Origin: Acinetobacter lwoffii
Lineage (GTDB): Bacteria > Pseudomonadota > Gammaproteobacteria > Pseudomonadales > Moraxellaceae
Length of the DNA: 64,000 bases
Direction of reading: 5' to 3'
NCBI RefSeq assembly: GCF_024129735.1
Contig: NZ_JAMXXK010000006.1
Location: 21,188-85,187, forward strand
Shown: piece after piece, positions 39,870 to 49,738 of the stretch
Numbering within the stretch: the stretch's first letter is position 1
How the letters are laid out: each line of letters starts with the position of its first letter
Made by a program: the position numbers and the translations under genes
Notes under the pieces: generated by a model
What the model was told of the DNA's origin: nothing
Seen by the model: only the letters and a program-made list of their open reading frames with translations
The model's database searches: none

Positions 39870-42578
39870 ATGACGGACAAGTCGATTAAAGAGTTAGCCC
39901 TCAATGTGGGTCGTCCAGTTGAGAAGCTCCTAGAGCAGGTTCGTGAGGCAGGTTTACCACAGCGTAAAGCTGACGATATTATTACCACCGAACAACAAGA
40001 CAGCTTGATGAGCCATGTGAAAAAGTCACAGGGTTCAGAAAGCCAAGCAGGGCAAATCACGTTGAAACGTAAAACGACTAGTACGGCTAAAGTAGCCAGT
40101 ACTTCAGGTAAGGCGAAAACGATTAATGTAGAAGTTCGCAAGAAGCATACATTTGTTAAGCCGGATCCAGAACAGATCAAAGCAGAAGCATTGGCGAAAG
40201 CCAAGGCTGAGCAACAGGCCAAAGCTGCGCCTGAACAGAATACAGCGCAAGCTGCTTCTGCTGAAGCTCCAAAAACTGGCGTAAATAACGCGAATAAAGC
40301 TTTAGAGGCGATGCGTGCTGCTGCAAAGCAAACCAGCGACAAGCAAGAAGTTTCTAAAGCTGCAGTTGTGGTAAAACGCAAATCAACCAACAAGCCGATT
40401 GTGAAGCAAGTTGTTAAACCAACTGAAACCGCTGAACAGAAAAAGGCACGTGAAGCAGAAGCAGCAAAATTAAAAGCTGTTGAAGAAGCGGCACGTCGTA
40501 AAGCGGCTGAAGAAGCGCAGCAACGTACGCTTGAACAAATGCGTCAAATGGCGTCCAAGTACACCGCGGAAGATACCACTGCAACGATTCGTGTTGTTGA
40601 TGATTCTCCTCTGGCTGCCGGCCTTGTTGGTCAGGCATATGAAGACTCTTTTGCCAAAGAAGACCGCGAAATCAAACGTGGTACGAATACGCCGAGCGCG
40701 CGTGCACCTAAAAAAGGTGGTCGTCGTGGTCAGGAAGAGCAAAGCTTCAGCAAACAGCCTAAGCGCGGTTTAAAAACTAGCCAGGGCAACAAGCACGGCT
40801 TCGAAAAACCTGTGAAAAAACAGGTTTACGATGTTGAAATCGGTGAAACGATTGTCGTTGCTGACTTGGCTGCGAAAATGGCAGTTAAGGTTCGTGAAGT
40901 GATTAAATCACTCATGAAAATGGGTGAATTGGTTACTCAGAACCAGGCGATTGATCAAGAAATTGCTGCACTTGTTGTTGAGGAAATGGGCCATAATCCG
41001 GTACTGGTTTCTGATACACAAGCTGAAGATAACTTGCTTGAAGCAGCTGAAGAAGCACGTGGTGCGCAATCTACGCGTGCGCCTGTTGTTACCATTATGG
41101 GTCACGTTGACCATGGTAAGACATCGCTGCTTGACCGTATTCGTCGTGCCAAAGTGGCTGCTGGGGAAGCGGGCGGTATCACACAGCATATCGGTGCTTA
41201 CCATGTAACTACTGATAAAGGTATGATTACATTCCTTGATACTCCGGGACACGCAGCATTTACTGCAATGCGTTCACGTGGTGCGAAAGCAACAGATATC
41301 GTGGTTCTGGTTGTTGCAGCAGATGATGGTGTAATGCCACAAACTGCAGAAGCAATTGACCATGCACGTGCTGCAGGTACGCCAATCATTGTTGCGATCA
41401 ACAAGATGGATAAAGAATCTGCTGATCCAGATCGCGTATTGAATGAATTGACTGTGAAAGAAATCGTGCCAGAACAATGGGGTGGTGACGTTCCAGTGGC
41501 AATGGTTTCTGCACATACTGGTCAAGGTATTGATGAACTTCTTGATATTATTTCGATTCAAGCTGAACTTCTAGAGCTTAAAGCATCGGAAGAAGGCGCT
41601 GCACAAGGTGTCGTAATTGAAGCACGTGTAGACAACAGCCGTGGTGCGGTAACGTCTATTCTGGTTCAAAACGGTACATTGAAAGTAGGTGATCTCGTTC
41701 TTGCCGGTTCATCTTATGGTCGCGTTCGTGCGATGACGGATGAAAATGGTCAGCGTATCAAATCTGCAGGTCCTTCGATTCCAGTGGAAATTCTGGGTCT
41801 TCCAGAAGCACCAATGGCGGGTGACGAAGTTCTTGTGGTGAGTGACGAGAAGAAAGCACGTGAAGTTGCCGATGCGCGTATGGATCGTGAACGTCAAAAA
41901 CGTCTTGAGCGTCAATCTGCAATGCGTCTTGAAAACATCATGGCGTCTATGGGCAAGAAAGATGTGCCTATCGTAAATGTTGTGTTGAAAACTGACGTAC
42001 GCGGTACCTTGGAAGCATTACACGTTGCACTTGCTGAGCTTGCGACTGATGAAGTTAAAGTACGTATCATCGGTTCTGGTGTAGGTGCGATCACTGAGTC
42101 TGACGTGACACTGGCTGAATCTTCAGAAGCAGTTCTACTCGGCTTTAACGTACGTGCGGACAACGCTGCGCGTCAAAAAGCAGATGCAGACAGTATCGAC
42201 ATTCGTTACTACTCAATCATCTATCAATTGATTGATGATGTGAAAGCAGCAATGAGCGGTAAGCTTGCACCAGAACATCGTGAAACGATTCTGGGTGTTG
42301 CACAAGTACGTGAAGTATTCCACTCAAGTAAGTTTGGTGCGGCTGCAGGCTGTATGGTGCTTGAAGGTGTATTACATCGTAACAAACCGATTCGCGTATT
42401 ACGTGATGACGTGGTTGTGTTCCAGGGTGAGCTTGAATCTCTTCGTCGCTACAAAGAAGTGGTTGAAGAAGTTCGTGCCGGTATGGAATGTGGTCTTGCG
42501 GTGAAAGGCTATAAAGACATCAAACCTCTCGACAAGATCGAAGTGTACGATGTTCAACTGATTAAACGGAGTCTTTAA
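39870..42578 (+). CDS. infB: Translation initiation factor IF-2
   Basis: IF-2 is the GTPase that brings formylmethionyl-tRNA to the 30S subunit. The 902-aa protein has the IF2N domain (1-50), a long Lys/Ala/Glu-rich linker to about 320, a second IF2N-like domain, and the G domain with [13 protein letters not shown] and NKMD, followed by domains II-IV. Internal starts for shorter forms exist in other bacteria; none is obvious here. Its stop overlaps the rbfA ATG by one base (TAATG). The neighbouring initiator tRNA array is a functional partner. Confidence 0.96.
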   Translation: MTDKSIKELALNVGRPVEKLLEQVREAGLPQRKADDIITTEQQDSLMSHVKKSQGSESQAGQITLKRKTTSTAKVASTSGKAKTINVEVRKKHTFVKPDPEQIKAEALAKAKAEQQAKAAPEQNTAQAASAEAPKTGVNNANKALEAMRAAAKQTSDKQEVSKAAVVVKRKSTNKPIVKQVVKPTETAEQKKAREAEAAKLKAVEEAARRKAAEEAQQRTLEQMRQMASKYTAEDTTATIRVVDDSPLAAGLVGQAYEDSFAKEDREIKRGTNTPSARAPKKGGRRGQEEQSFSKQPKRGLKTSQGNKHGFEKPVKKQVYDVEIGETIVVADLAAKMAVKVREVIKSLMKMGELVTQNQAIDQEIAALVVEEMGHNPVLVSDTQAEDNLLEAAEEARGAQSTRAPVVTIMGHVDHGKTSLLDRIRRAKVAAGEAGGITQHIGAYHVTTDKGMITFLDTPGHAAFTAMRSRGAKATDIVVLVVAADDGVMPQTAEAIDHARAAGTPIIVAINKMDKESADPDRVLNELTVKEIVPEQWGGDVPVAMVSAHTGQGIDELLDIISIQAELLELKASEEGAAQGVVIEARVDNSRGAVTSILVQNGTLKVGDLVLAGSSYGRVRAMTDENGQRIKSAGPSIPVEILGLPEAPMAGDEVLVVSDEKKAREVADARMDRERQKRLERQSAMRLENIMASMGKKDVPIVNVVLKTDVRGTLEALHVALAELATDEVKVRIIGSGVGAITESDVTLAESSEAVLLGFNVRADNAARQKADADSIDIRYYSIIYQLIDDVKAAMSGKLAPEHRETILGVAQVREVFHSSKFGAAAGCMVLEGVLHRNKPIRVLRDDVVVFQGELESLRRYKEVVEEVRAGMECGLAVKGYKDIKPLDKIEVYDVQLIKRSL

Positions 42579-42982
42579 TGGCGGGTAGTCAACGTCTGAA
42601 GCGTATGGCGGATACAGTACAACGCGAGTTGTCAGAACTGATCCGTCAGGAGCTGAAAGATCCACGCTTAGGTGGTCTGGTGACCATCTCTGCGGTGAAG
42701 GTGAGCCCAGACCTGGGATATGCGGAAGTTTATGTCACTGTAATGGGACGTGAACTTGGCGACGAACAAAGCGAAGCGGCAAATAAAGAAACTCTGGATG
42801 TATTAAACAAAGCATCCGGTTTCCTGCGCCATGAGCTGAGTCGTCGTATTAAAACCCGTATTACGCCTCGTCTACGTTTCCATTATGATAAGACCAATGC
42901 ATATGGTAACTATATGTTTGGTTTGATCGCTGAAGCTGTGAAGGACTTACCTGAAGCAGAAGCAAAAAAAGACAATGAATAA
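42578..42982 (+). CDS. rbfA: Ribosome-binding factor A
   Basis: RbfA assists late 16S rRNA processing and cold adaptation. The 134-aa KH-like protein begins AGSQRLKRMADTVQRELSEL and has RHELSRRIKTRITPRLRFHYD. It is coupled to infB by overlap. truB, which often follows, is absent; a strong terminator comes next. Confidence 0.95.
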   Translation: MAGSQRLKRMADTVQRELSELIRQELKDPRLGGLVTISAVKVSPDLGYAEVYVTVMGRELGDEQSEAANKETLDVLNKASGFLRHELSRRIKTRITPRLRFHYDKTNAYGNYMFGLIAEAVKDLPEAEAKKDNE

Positions 42983-42990
42983 GTCTTAAC

Positions 42991-43028
42991 ACAATAAAAA
43001 AGCCACCTTTGGGTGGCTTTTTTATTGT
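42991..43028. terminator. Bidirectional terminator between rbfA and the Mrp operon
   Basis: A perfect palindrome, ACAATAAAAAAGCCACC / GGTGGCTTTTTTATTGT with a TTTG loop, ends rimP-rbfA on the plus strand and the Mrp operon on the minus strand. Confidence 0.95.
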
Positions 43029-43081
43029 CTGGTTGTATCAAAAATTAAGCTACTGATAGACCAATCTAAAAATAGTCTGGA

Positions 43082-43486
43082 TTAAGTGAGATCATCATCT
43101 TTATGGTTCATTTTTTTCTCATAAAAAGCACGGCGACGTGAGCGCTGCCAAGGCAGAGGGCGTTCCAGCGTTTCCGGAACCTCGCCACTCAAAGAGCGTA
43201 AACGCAAATGTAATGCAGCCTGTGCCATCAGATTGGCAGATACCGGTGCGGTAATGAAGGCGAACAGGGTGATGAGCACTTCAGCAAAACCGAAACGGCC
43301 ATATATGGCCGAGAACAGAATTGAGGCCATCAAAAAGCTGCCCAGGCCCAAAGTACTGGATTTGGTCGGGGCGTGCAGACGCATAAACAGATCGGGCAGA
43401 CGGACCATACCGATCCCGCCGACCAACATAAAGAAAGCACCAATCAATAAAAAAATCGACACCAGTATTTCTAAAATTAAGGACAT
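43082..43486 (-). CDS. mrpG: Mrp antiporter subunit G
   Basis: MrpG is a small membrane subunit of the multi-gene Na+(K+)/H+ antiporter. This 134-aa protein has three membrane helices, with GAFFMLVGGIGMVRLPDLFMRLHAP, the family hallmark, and a basic C-terminal tail. It is last in the operon, 10 bp after mrpF. Confidence 0.92.
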   Translation of the reverse strand: MSLILEILVSIFLLIGAFFMLVGGIGMVRLPDLFMRLHAPTKSSTLGLGSFLMASILFSAIYGRFGFAEVLITLFAFITAPVSANLMAQAALHLRLRSLSGEVPETLERPLPWQRSRRRAFYEKKMNHKDDDLT

Positions 43487-43496
43487 TTAAAAACTC

Positions 43497-43772
43497 CTAG
43501 TCGATCACATGGCCAGTGGTGAAATAACGTGCCAAGGCTGCAGTCGAAACAAAGCCAAGCATCGCAACCAGTAAGGCCCCTTCAAACAGGAAGCTGCTAC
43601 TCCAGTAAATCCCTAAAATGACAATCAGACAGGTGGCATTCAGGAACAGGGTATCGAGTGCCAAGAGCCGGTCAACGATAGAAGGGCCAGTGATGAGCCG
43701 GATCAGGCAGAGTAACATCGAGACAGTGATAGCACCCAGGCAAATCATTAATGCATAAGGCAGAATAGTCAT
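43497..43772 (-). CDS. mrpF: Mrp antiporter subunit F
   Basis: A 91-aa subunit with three helices; the conserved RLITGPSIVDRLLALDTLFLNA marks MrpF. It overlaps mrpE by 4 bp and is followed by mrpG. Confidence 0.92.
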   Translation of the reverse strand: MTILPYALMICLGAITVSMLLCLIRLITGPSIVDRLLALDTLFLNATCLIVILGIYWSSSFLFEGALLVAMLGFVSTAALARYFTTGHVID

Positions 43773-44287
43773 GCTTTTTCTCCTGTCTGTGCGCTGAAAA
43801 TTTCAATCAAAGGCTGTTCGTAGCGCTGTTTGATCGTTTCGATTTCTGCTGCTTCATCCTCTGTGCTTAAGGCATGAACCAGAATATCACCACGATCCTG
43901 ATCAATGCCTGCAGATACTGTACCGGGCGTTGTAGTAATGATCATTGCCAGCAAGGCATTGACTTCCTCATGCTCGGTTTCCAAAGGCACGCGAAACCAT
44001 TTCGGATGCAGGTTCTTGGTTGGACCAAGTACCAGTTTTGCGACTTTAATATTGGCTACTACAATATCCCAAACCACGACAAAGAACAGGCGCAGGGCAG
44101 GAGCCCACTGGATATTCGGGGTATAGTCAATAAAAGGTGCAACCATTTTCGGAATGACAATCGCCAGAACCAGCGCGAAAAGCAATGTTCCAGCTTCCAG
44201 ATTATGTGCCAGCAGAATCCAGCTTAGCCCAACGATCACAGAAACCAGCGGATGCGGGAACCAACGTTGCAGGAATGATACAGCCAT
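43769..44287 (-). CDS. mrpE: Mrp antiporter subunit E
   Basis: A 172-aa subunit with N-terminal helices and a cytoplasmic tail. PGTVSAGIDQDRGDILVHAL and the region VANIKVAKLVLGP are typical of MrpE. It overlaps mrpD by one base and mrpF by four. Confidence 0.9.
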   Translation of the reverse strand: MAVSFLQRWFPHPLVSVIVGLSWILLAHNLEAGTLLFALVLAIVIPKMVAPFIDYTPNIQWAPALRLFFVVVWDIVVANIKVAKLVLGPTKNLHPKWFRVPLETEHEEVNALLAMIITTTPGTVSAGIDQDRGDILVHALSTEDEAAEIETIKQRYEQPLIEIFSAQTGEKA

Positions 44288-46095
44288 TAAGGTCCCTCCA
44301 CCGGTTTAAGTTGATTATCATCATATCTGTTTTGTTCAACATACTGCTGATCAATCTGGCGTTGCTTGAATTCAGAAATGTTTTCACCTTCCAGAGTGGC
44401 TTCCGAAATCGTATAAGGAACCAGATGTGCATTCGGATCGACTGTCTCACCACCGTACTTGGTTTCAGGTAAATAGCTTGGATCAAAAGGTTGCACACTG
44501 ATAAACTGGCCTTCTGCATCGCGTTTTAACAAGGCAGCTTCATAAACCGGATTATTTTTAATCTGTTCTGCAGTCTGATAATTATATTGATAGATCGGTC
44601 CGGCAAACACCACATAGGCAGTCAGGCCAGCAAGCAATAGATAGATTACACGATCATTACGTGCGGGTGCCTTACTTGGTAGGGCTTCGTATTTGTGAAA
44701 ATCTTCAGAATTAAGGTCATCCTCAGGTCTGGTCGAACGCCAGAACAGCACGAAACCAACCCGGGTAAAGGCCAGAATACTGAGGAAGCTTACCAATAAA
44801 ATGGTCAGGATAATAATCATCTGATAGTCTGAATTGGCAGAAGCCTGCAAAATAAAGACTTTACCGAAGAAACCACTAAACGGTGGCAGGCCGGCCATCA
44901 TCAAGGCAATGATGAAATAGACAATCGAAACCAGCTTGTTCTGTTTCATCAGTGGCGCGATTTTAAAGTGATCCTTAAATTCGCCGCGCTGTGAGGTAAT
45001 CCAGCCTGACAGGATATAAAAGGCTGCGCCAATCAGGGTACTGTGCACCATATAATACAATGCACCGGCCCAGGCTGCAGTTGTATTCATGCCGATTGCT
45101 ACCAGAATTGTTCCGACTGAAGACAGCACCATAAAGCCGATAAAACGGCGCAGACGTTCTGTGCCGATTGCGCAAATCACGCCATAAACCGACGTAATCA
45201 GACCAATCACCAGCAGGCAATTCATCAGGATCTGGTGGCTGTATTCATCATCAAAAACAGTTCCATTAATCCGTAAAATTGCATACACCCCGACTTTGGT
45301 CATGATGGTAAAGAGTGCTGCCACAGGTGTGGTGGCTACGGCATAGGTTTTGGGTAACCAGAAGCCAAGCGGTAGCATCGCCGCTTTAATTCCGAACACG
45401 ACAAACAGCATTAATCCACCAGCAACCGCCAGCTTGTGCTGATCTTCAGCGAGGGTAGGCATCAAGCGGGCCACATCTGCCATATTCAGACTGCCGACAC
45501 TGCCATAAATCATCCCGAGTCCAATCAGGAATAGGGCAGAAGCAAACAGATTAATGGTGACGTAGTGGATTCCCAGCTGGAAACGGGCCTTGCCTTGTCC
45601 ATGTAGCAGTAGTACATAGGATGCCATCAACAAGATTTCAAAAAACACGAACAGGTTAAACAGGTCACCGGTCAGGAAGGCACCGGTCAAACCCATGAGC
45701 AGGAAATGCACCATGGCATGGAAATAACGCCCACGCATATCCCATTCTTTACTGGCATACCAGAGCACCGGCACTGCAAGGGCATAGGTCAAAACCAGCA
45801 TCATCGCAGAGAGCTGATCGAGAACCAGTACAATACCAAAAGGTGCGACCCATTCGCCCAGCGTATAAACATTGATCTGACCCTGACTACTGTCTACTAA
45901 ATAGCTGACAGCAATGATCAGGCCCAAGATACTCGAGACATAGCTGATACCCCGACGCCAGGGCTGACGCCAGTCCGTCACCAGAGAGCCTGAACCCGGG
46001 TTGCCTAAAAGAACCAGGACAAAAGCGGTAAAGGCCGGTAAAAGAATACTGAAAATAGGGGTATGTTGATTCCAGAAATTGAGAAGATCAGTCAT
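44287..46095 (-). CDS. mrpD: Mrp antiporter subunit D, with long C-terminal tail
   Basis: MrpD is a proton-translocating subunit homologous to NuoM/NuoN. Fourteen or so helices occupy about residues 1-500, with the conserved Glu/Lys region (for example FFEILLMASYVLLL and TKVGVYAILRI). A hydrophilic tail of about 85 residues follows the last helix (VQPFDPSYLPETKYGGET...), longer than the typical ~500-560 aa MrpD. It overlaps mrpC and mrpE by one base each. Confidence 0.92.
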   Translation of the reverse strand: MTDLLNFWNQHTPIFSILLPAFTAFVLVLLGNPGSGSLVTDWRQPWRRGISYVSSILGLIIAVSYLVDSSQGQINVYTLGEWVAPFGIVLVLDQLSAMMLVLTYALAVPVLWYASKEWDMRGRYFHAMVHFLLMGLTGAFLTGDLFNLFVFFEILLMASYVLLLHGQGKARFQLGIHYVTINLFASALFLIGLGMIYGSVGSLNMADVARLMPTLAEDQHKLAVAGGLMLFVVFGIKAAMLPLGFWLPKTYAVATTPVAALFTIMTKVGVYAILRINGTVFDDEYSHQILMNCLLVIGLITSVYGVICAIGTERLRRFIGFMVLSSVGTILVAIGMNTTAAWAGALYYMVHSTLIGAAFYILSGWITSQRGEFKDHFKIAPLMKQNKLVSIVYFIIALMMAGLPPFSGFFGKVFILQASANSDYQMIIILTILLVSFLSILAFTRVGFVLFWRSTRPEDDLNSEDFHKYEALPSKAPARNDRVIYLLLAGLTAYVVFAGPIYQYNYQTAEQIKNNPVYEAALLKRDAEGQFISVQPFDPSYLPETKYGGETVDPNAHLVPYTISEATLEGENISEFKQRQIDQQYVEQNRYDDNQLKPVEGP

Positions 46096-46460
46096 TAAGG
46101 CTCATCCTCGCGCGGGTCAAGATTTGGTATTTCTTCTTTGGAGTCAACGTGGTCTGTTCCTGATTCGTAGCGGCTACGCAATGCCAGTTGGACAATAAAG
46201 GCAGTGGTGGCAAAGCCAATCACGATGGCTGTCAGCACCAGTGCCTGAGGAAGGGGATCGGTCACTTTCGAGGCTTCAGTCAATACTGCAGGCGAATTCA
46301 TCTGAATTCGGCCCATGGCAAATAAAAACAGGTTGACTGCATAACCAATCATGGCGAGACCCAACACTACCGGGAAGGTACGGGCACGCAGGATCAGATA
46401 AATGCCTGTGGCCGTCAGCAGGCCAATCGCAGAGGCTAATAAAAATTCTAAACTGATCAT
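46095..46460 (-). CDS. mrpC: Mrp antiporter subunit C
   Basis: A 121-aa NuoK-like subunit with three helices (GIYLILRARTFPVVLGLAMIG; ALVLTAIVIGFATTAFIVQL) and a charged tail (DSKEEIPNLDPREDEP). It lies 4 bp after mrpAB and overlaps mrpD by one base. Confidence 0.92.
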   Translation of the reverse strand: MISLEFLLASAIGLLTATGIYLILRARTFPVVLGLAMIGYAVNLFLFAMGRIQMNSPAVLTEASKVTDPLPQALVLTAIVIGFATTAFIVQLALRSRYESGTDHVDSKEEIPNLDPREDEP

Positions 46461-46464
46461 TCTA

Positions 46465-49302
46465 TTATCCTCTTGGTACAGGGCCAGTCATGCTTGAGTG
46501 ACGTGAATCGCCTAAGACTGAAATCATCAGCATCGTTGCACCCACAACAGTGACATAAACGCCAACATCAAACAGCGCAGCCGAAGCCAAATGCATTTCT
46601 CCAATCATTGGCGGAGAGACATAGATATGTGCACTGGTCAGGAATGGACGTGACCAGAACCAGGCCGCGACACCGGTCAAACCGGCAATGGTTAAGCCGA
46701 CTCCAATCCAGATTTCATAGAGACGGCCAGATTTGGCCCCCAGCAACTGTTCGGTTTTATCCTGCCCCACTGCGATATATTGAATAATAAGTGCCAGTGA
46801 GGTGACCAAGCCTGCAATAAATCCACCGCCTGGCAGGTTATGGCCACGCATAAAGATGTACAGGCTGACCACCAGTGCTACAGGCAAGATCCATGATGCA
46901 GTAATACGTAACATCAGGGGTGAAGGATTAAAACGATAGGTCAGACCCTGGGTGATGGTGGCGCCATGGGCACGCATTCCATCCATCAGGCTAAGTACAC
47001 CAATCGCGGCAATTCCAAGTACGGTAATTTCGCCAAAGGTATCGAAACCACGGAAGTCGACCAGAATCACATTCACCACATTGGTGCCGCCGCCCAGTGG
47101 AATCGACTGTTGCAGGAAGAACCATGAAATGGAATTATGATCACGGGTCATGATCAGCCAGGCAATAGCTGCTATTCCAAGACCGCCACCTATTGCAATA
47201 ATGGCATCACGCCAGCGACGGGTCGGACTCGATTCATACGGTGTTAACTGAGGCAGTAAAGATAAACTCATCAGTAGCAGAACCGTGGTGACCACATCGA
47301 CCGTAATCTGGGTCAATGCCAGATCGGGTGCCGAGAAACCGATAAAAACCATGGTGACGACCAGACCGACTGCACCGCTAATCAGTACAGCTTTAATCCG
47401 CTCATGATGGAACCACAGCAGCATCCAGCAGGCAGAAAACAGGAGTAACCACAAGATAATCGCCAGAGCAGGGGCGTGGGTCAGTTCACGTGTACCCGTG
47501 CCCACCGCATTGTTCACCAGTGGGAAACTGACCAGTGCGACAGTAAAAATCACGATCCACAATAAATAGCTTTGTAATTTGCCATTTTCAGTGGCACGGC
47601 GGAAACGGCGTGAATTCAGCAGCAGATTTTTCAAAAACAGTTCGAACAATACCCGGCCCTGCAAGCGGCCCAGTTTTGGATCCAGGTCGATTTCGCGTAA
47701 GGTACCACCTTTGGCAAGAGAAAAATAGAAGATGACTCCGCCAACGAGGGCTATCACGCTCATCAGCAGCGGCAGGTTGAAGCCATGCCATAGTGCCAGA
47801 TGAGTGCCTTCAAAAGCAAAATCCTGAGTCGATGCCCGGGTGGAGCTGTTTACAATTTTTTCAACCAGAAGTGCCGGGAATATACCCACCAAAATACACA
47901 AGATTGCCAATAAGGTTGCGGGTGCACGCATGCCAAACGGAGGTTCATGTGCATCTTTATTCGGAACCTGCTTGCCTAGCGGACCATCGAAAAATACCCC
48001 ATGCACCAGTCGAGTAGAATAGGCGACTGCAAAAATCCCGGCCAGTGTTGCGACAATGGCTGAAACGACCATGACCGGACCACTCAAGTTCGCGACCAGT
48101 TCGGTAAAGAACATTTCCTTGGACAGGAAGCCATTGGTCAGTGGCACACCTGCCATAGCCGCCGCCGTAATCATGGTCAGGGTAGCGGTATAGGGTAGCA
48201 GTTGCCATAAGCCTGACAGTTTGCGCAAGTCACGTGTGCCCGATTCATGGTCGATAATTCCGGCAATCATAAACAGGGCCGCTTTAAAGGTGGCATGGTT
48301 AATAATATGAAAAATTGCAGCTGCAACCGCCAGAGGAGAACCGATCCCAAGCAGACACATGATCAGGCCTAAATGGCTGATGGTTGAATAGGCGAGTAAG
48401 CCCTTCAGGTCTTCCTTGAAAATGGCAAAAAAAGCGGCCATACATAGGGTAAACAGACCGACAAAGGTTACAATATTATGAAACAGTGCAGCACCGACGA
48501 AGATCGGTAGCAAGCGTGCGACCAGAAATAAACCGGCTTTGACCATAGTGGCCGAGTGTAAATAGGCAGAGACAGGTGTCGGCGCAGCCATGGCATTCGG
48601 TAACCAGAAATGGAAGGGAAACTGCGCACTTTTGGTAAAAGCACCGAGTAAAATCAGCAAGAGAGCCGGTACAAATAAAGCATGTGACTGAATCTGTTCG
48701 GTCATCGTAAGGATTTGATCAATCTGGTAGGTACCAGTGATTTGACCAAGCAGGATAAAACCACCCAGCATGGCCAGACCACCCAGTCCAGTAATGGTCA
48801 GAGCCATACGTGAGCCACGTTGCGCAGCTTCGTAATTGCTCCAGTAACCCACTAGCAGGAAAGATGAAATACTGGTCAATTCCCAGAAAACCAATAAAAG
48901 AATCAGGTTATTTGACAATGAAATCCCGAGCATAGCTGCCATAAACAGCATCAGCAGAAGATACAGCTTGCTCAGCGAATTTTTGGGATTCAGATAATAA
49001 TAGGCATAAATATAAATCAGCGTACCAATCCCGCTGATCAGCAGGGCAAACAGCAGTCCCAGGGAATCCAGACGAAAACTGAAATCAATACCCAGCTGCG
49101 GCAGCCAGGACCAGGTCTGGGTAATCACTGCGCCATCAAATATGGCAGGCGCTTGACTCAATAATAATAAGAAACTGCTGAGGCTGACACCAATTGCCCC
49201 TAAAGCCGTTACCTCGCGCGAAAATTGCTTCAGCCACGAGACAAGGGTTGTGCCTAATACTAACGGTAACAATATAATAATCGGCAGCACACTCGTATCC
49301 AT
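46465..49302 (-). CDS. mrpA: Mrp antiporter fused subunits A and B
   Basis: A 945-aa membrane protein. Residues about 1-600 are MrpA (NuoL-like, with LLVFWELTSISSFLLVGYW and a proton-channel Lys region SATMVKAGLFLVARLLP), followed by the MrpA C-domain and, in the last ~150 residues, an MrpB domain (MRGHNLPGGGFIAGLVTSLAL). The A-B fusion is the group-2 Mrp form found in Pseudomonas-type bacteria. It starts the operon AB-C-D-E-F-G. The ATG has no clear Shine-Dalgarno; a 7-bp hairpin lies 10 bp upstream. Confidence 0.94.
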   Translation of the reverse strand: MDTSVLPIIILLPLVLGTTLVSWLKQFSREVTALGAIGVSLSSFLLLLSQAPAIFDGAVITQTWSWLPQLGIDFSFRLDSLGLLFALLISGIGTLIYIYAYYYLNPKNSLSKLYLLLMLFMAAMLGISLSNNLILLLVFWELTSISSFLLVGYWSNYEAAQRGSRMALTITGLGGLAMLGGFILLGQITGTYQIDQILTMTEQIQSHALFVPALLLILLGAFTKSAQFPFHFWLPNAMAAPTPVSAYLHSATMVKAGLFLVARLLPIFVGAALFHNIVTFVGLFTLCMAAFFAIFKEDLKGLLAYSTISHLGLIMCLLGIGSPLAVAAAIFHIINHATFKAALFMIAGIIDHESGTRDLRKLSGLWQLLPYTATLTMITAAAMAGVPLTNGFLSKEMFFTELVANLSGPVMVVSAIVATLAGIFAVAYSTRLVHGVFFDGPLGKQVPNKDAHEPPFGMRAPATLLAILCILVGIFPALLVEKIVNSSTRASTQDFAFEGTHLALWHGFNLPLLMSVIALVGGVIFYFSLAKGGTLREIDLDPKLGRLQGRVLFELFLKNLLLNSRRFRRATENGKLQSYLLWIVIFTVALVSFPLVNNAVGTGTRELTHAPALAIILWLLLFSACWMLLWFHHERIKAVLISGAVGLVVTMVFIGFSAPDLALTQITVDVVTTVLLLMSLSLLPQLTPYESSPTRRWRDAIIAIGGGLGIAAIAWLIMTRDHNSISWFFLQQSIPLGGGTNVVNVILVDFRGFDTFGEITVLGIAAIGVLSLMDGMRAHGATITQGLTYRFNPSPLMLRITASWILPVALVVSLYIFMRGHNLPGGGFIAGLVTSLALIIQYIAVGQDKTEQLLGAKSGRLYEIWIGVGLTIAGLTGVAAWFWSRPFLTSAHIYVSPPMIGEMHLASAALFDVGVYVTVVGATMLMISVLGDSRHSSMTGPVPRG

Positions 49303-49738
49303 TGTCGTGATTTAGGTTGTGATCAACCTAGGGTGAATCTTTATCTTCCAAGGACTACAGGACCACAAGGAGCGATCCAAACTTCTCAATCTTGAAAGCC
49401 AAAAGAATATTCAAAAAGAATATAAAACAGTTGTATTGCGCAACTTATGAACGATAGCAAATTCCGATTTTACAATGAAATTCGCAAATAAATCCGATCA
49501 TATTACAGGATAACAACAACATCAACGTTTTTATGTGGAACTTATAAATTATACGTGAGCTTGGTTTTAACCGCAGAGGGATGCTTAAACAGATCATCCA
49601 GAAGTCACCGAAAATTAAGATTAAATTGCAGGCATTGATTGTAAATTTGACTCAAAACAGTTCAATACTAGCAAAACAGAATGCTGAAAAAGGCTTCCTT
49701 GTTTACTCAAACAATCGCGCTTATTTTTTTGAATCTGT
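49303..49738. other. Intergenic region before the Mrp operon
   Basis: About 435 bp between the mrpA start and the end of the ATPase gene (both minus). It holds the Mrp promoter; TATAAT on the minus strand near 49548-49553 is a candidate -10 without a good -35. A stem TAGGTTG / CAACCTA (49313-49330) stands just before the mrpA ATG. No ORF is credible. Confidence 0.55.
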
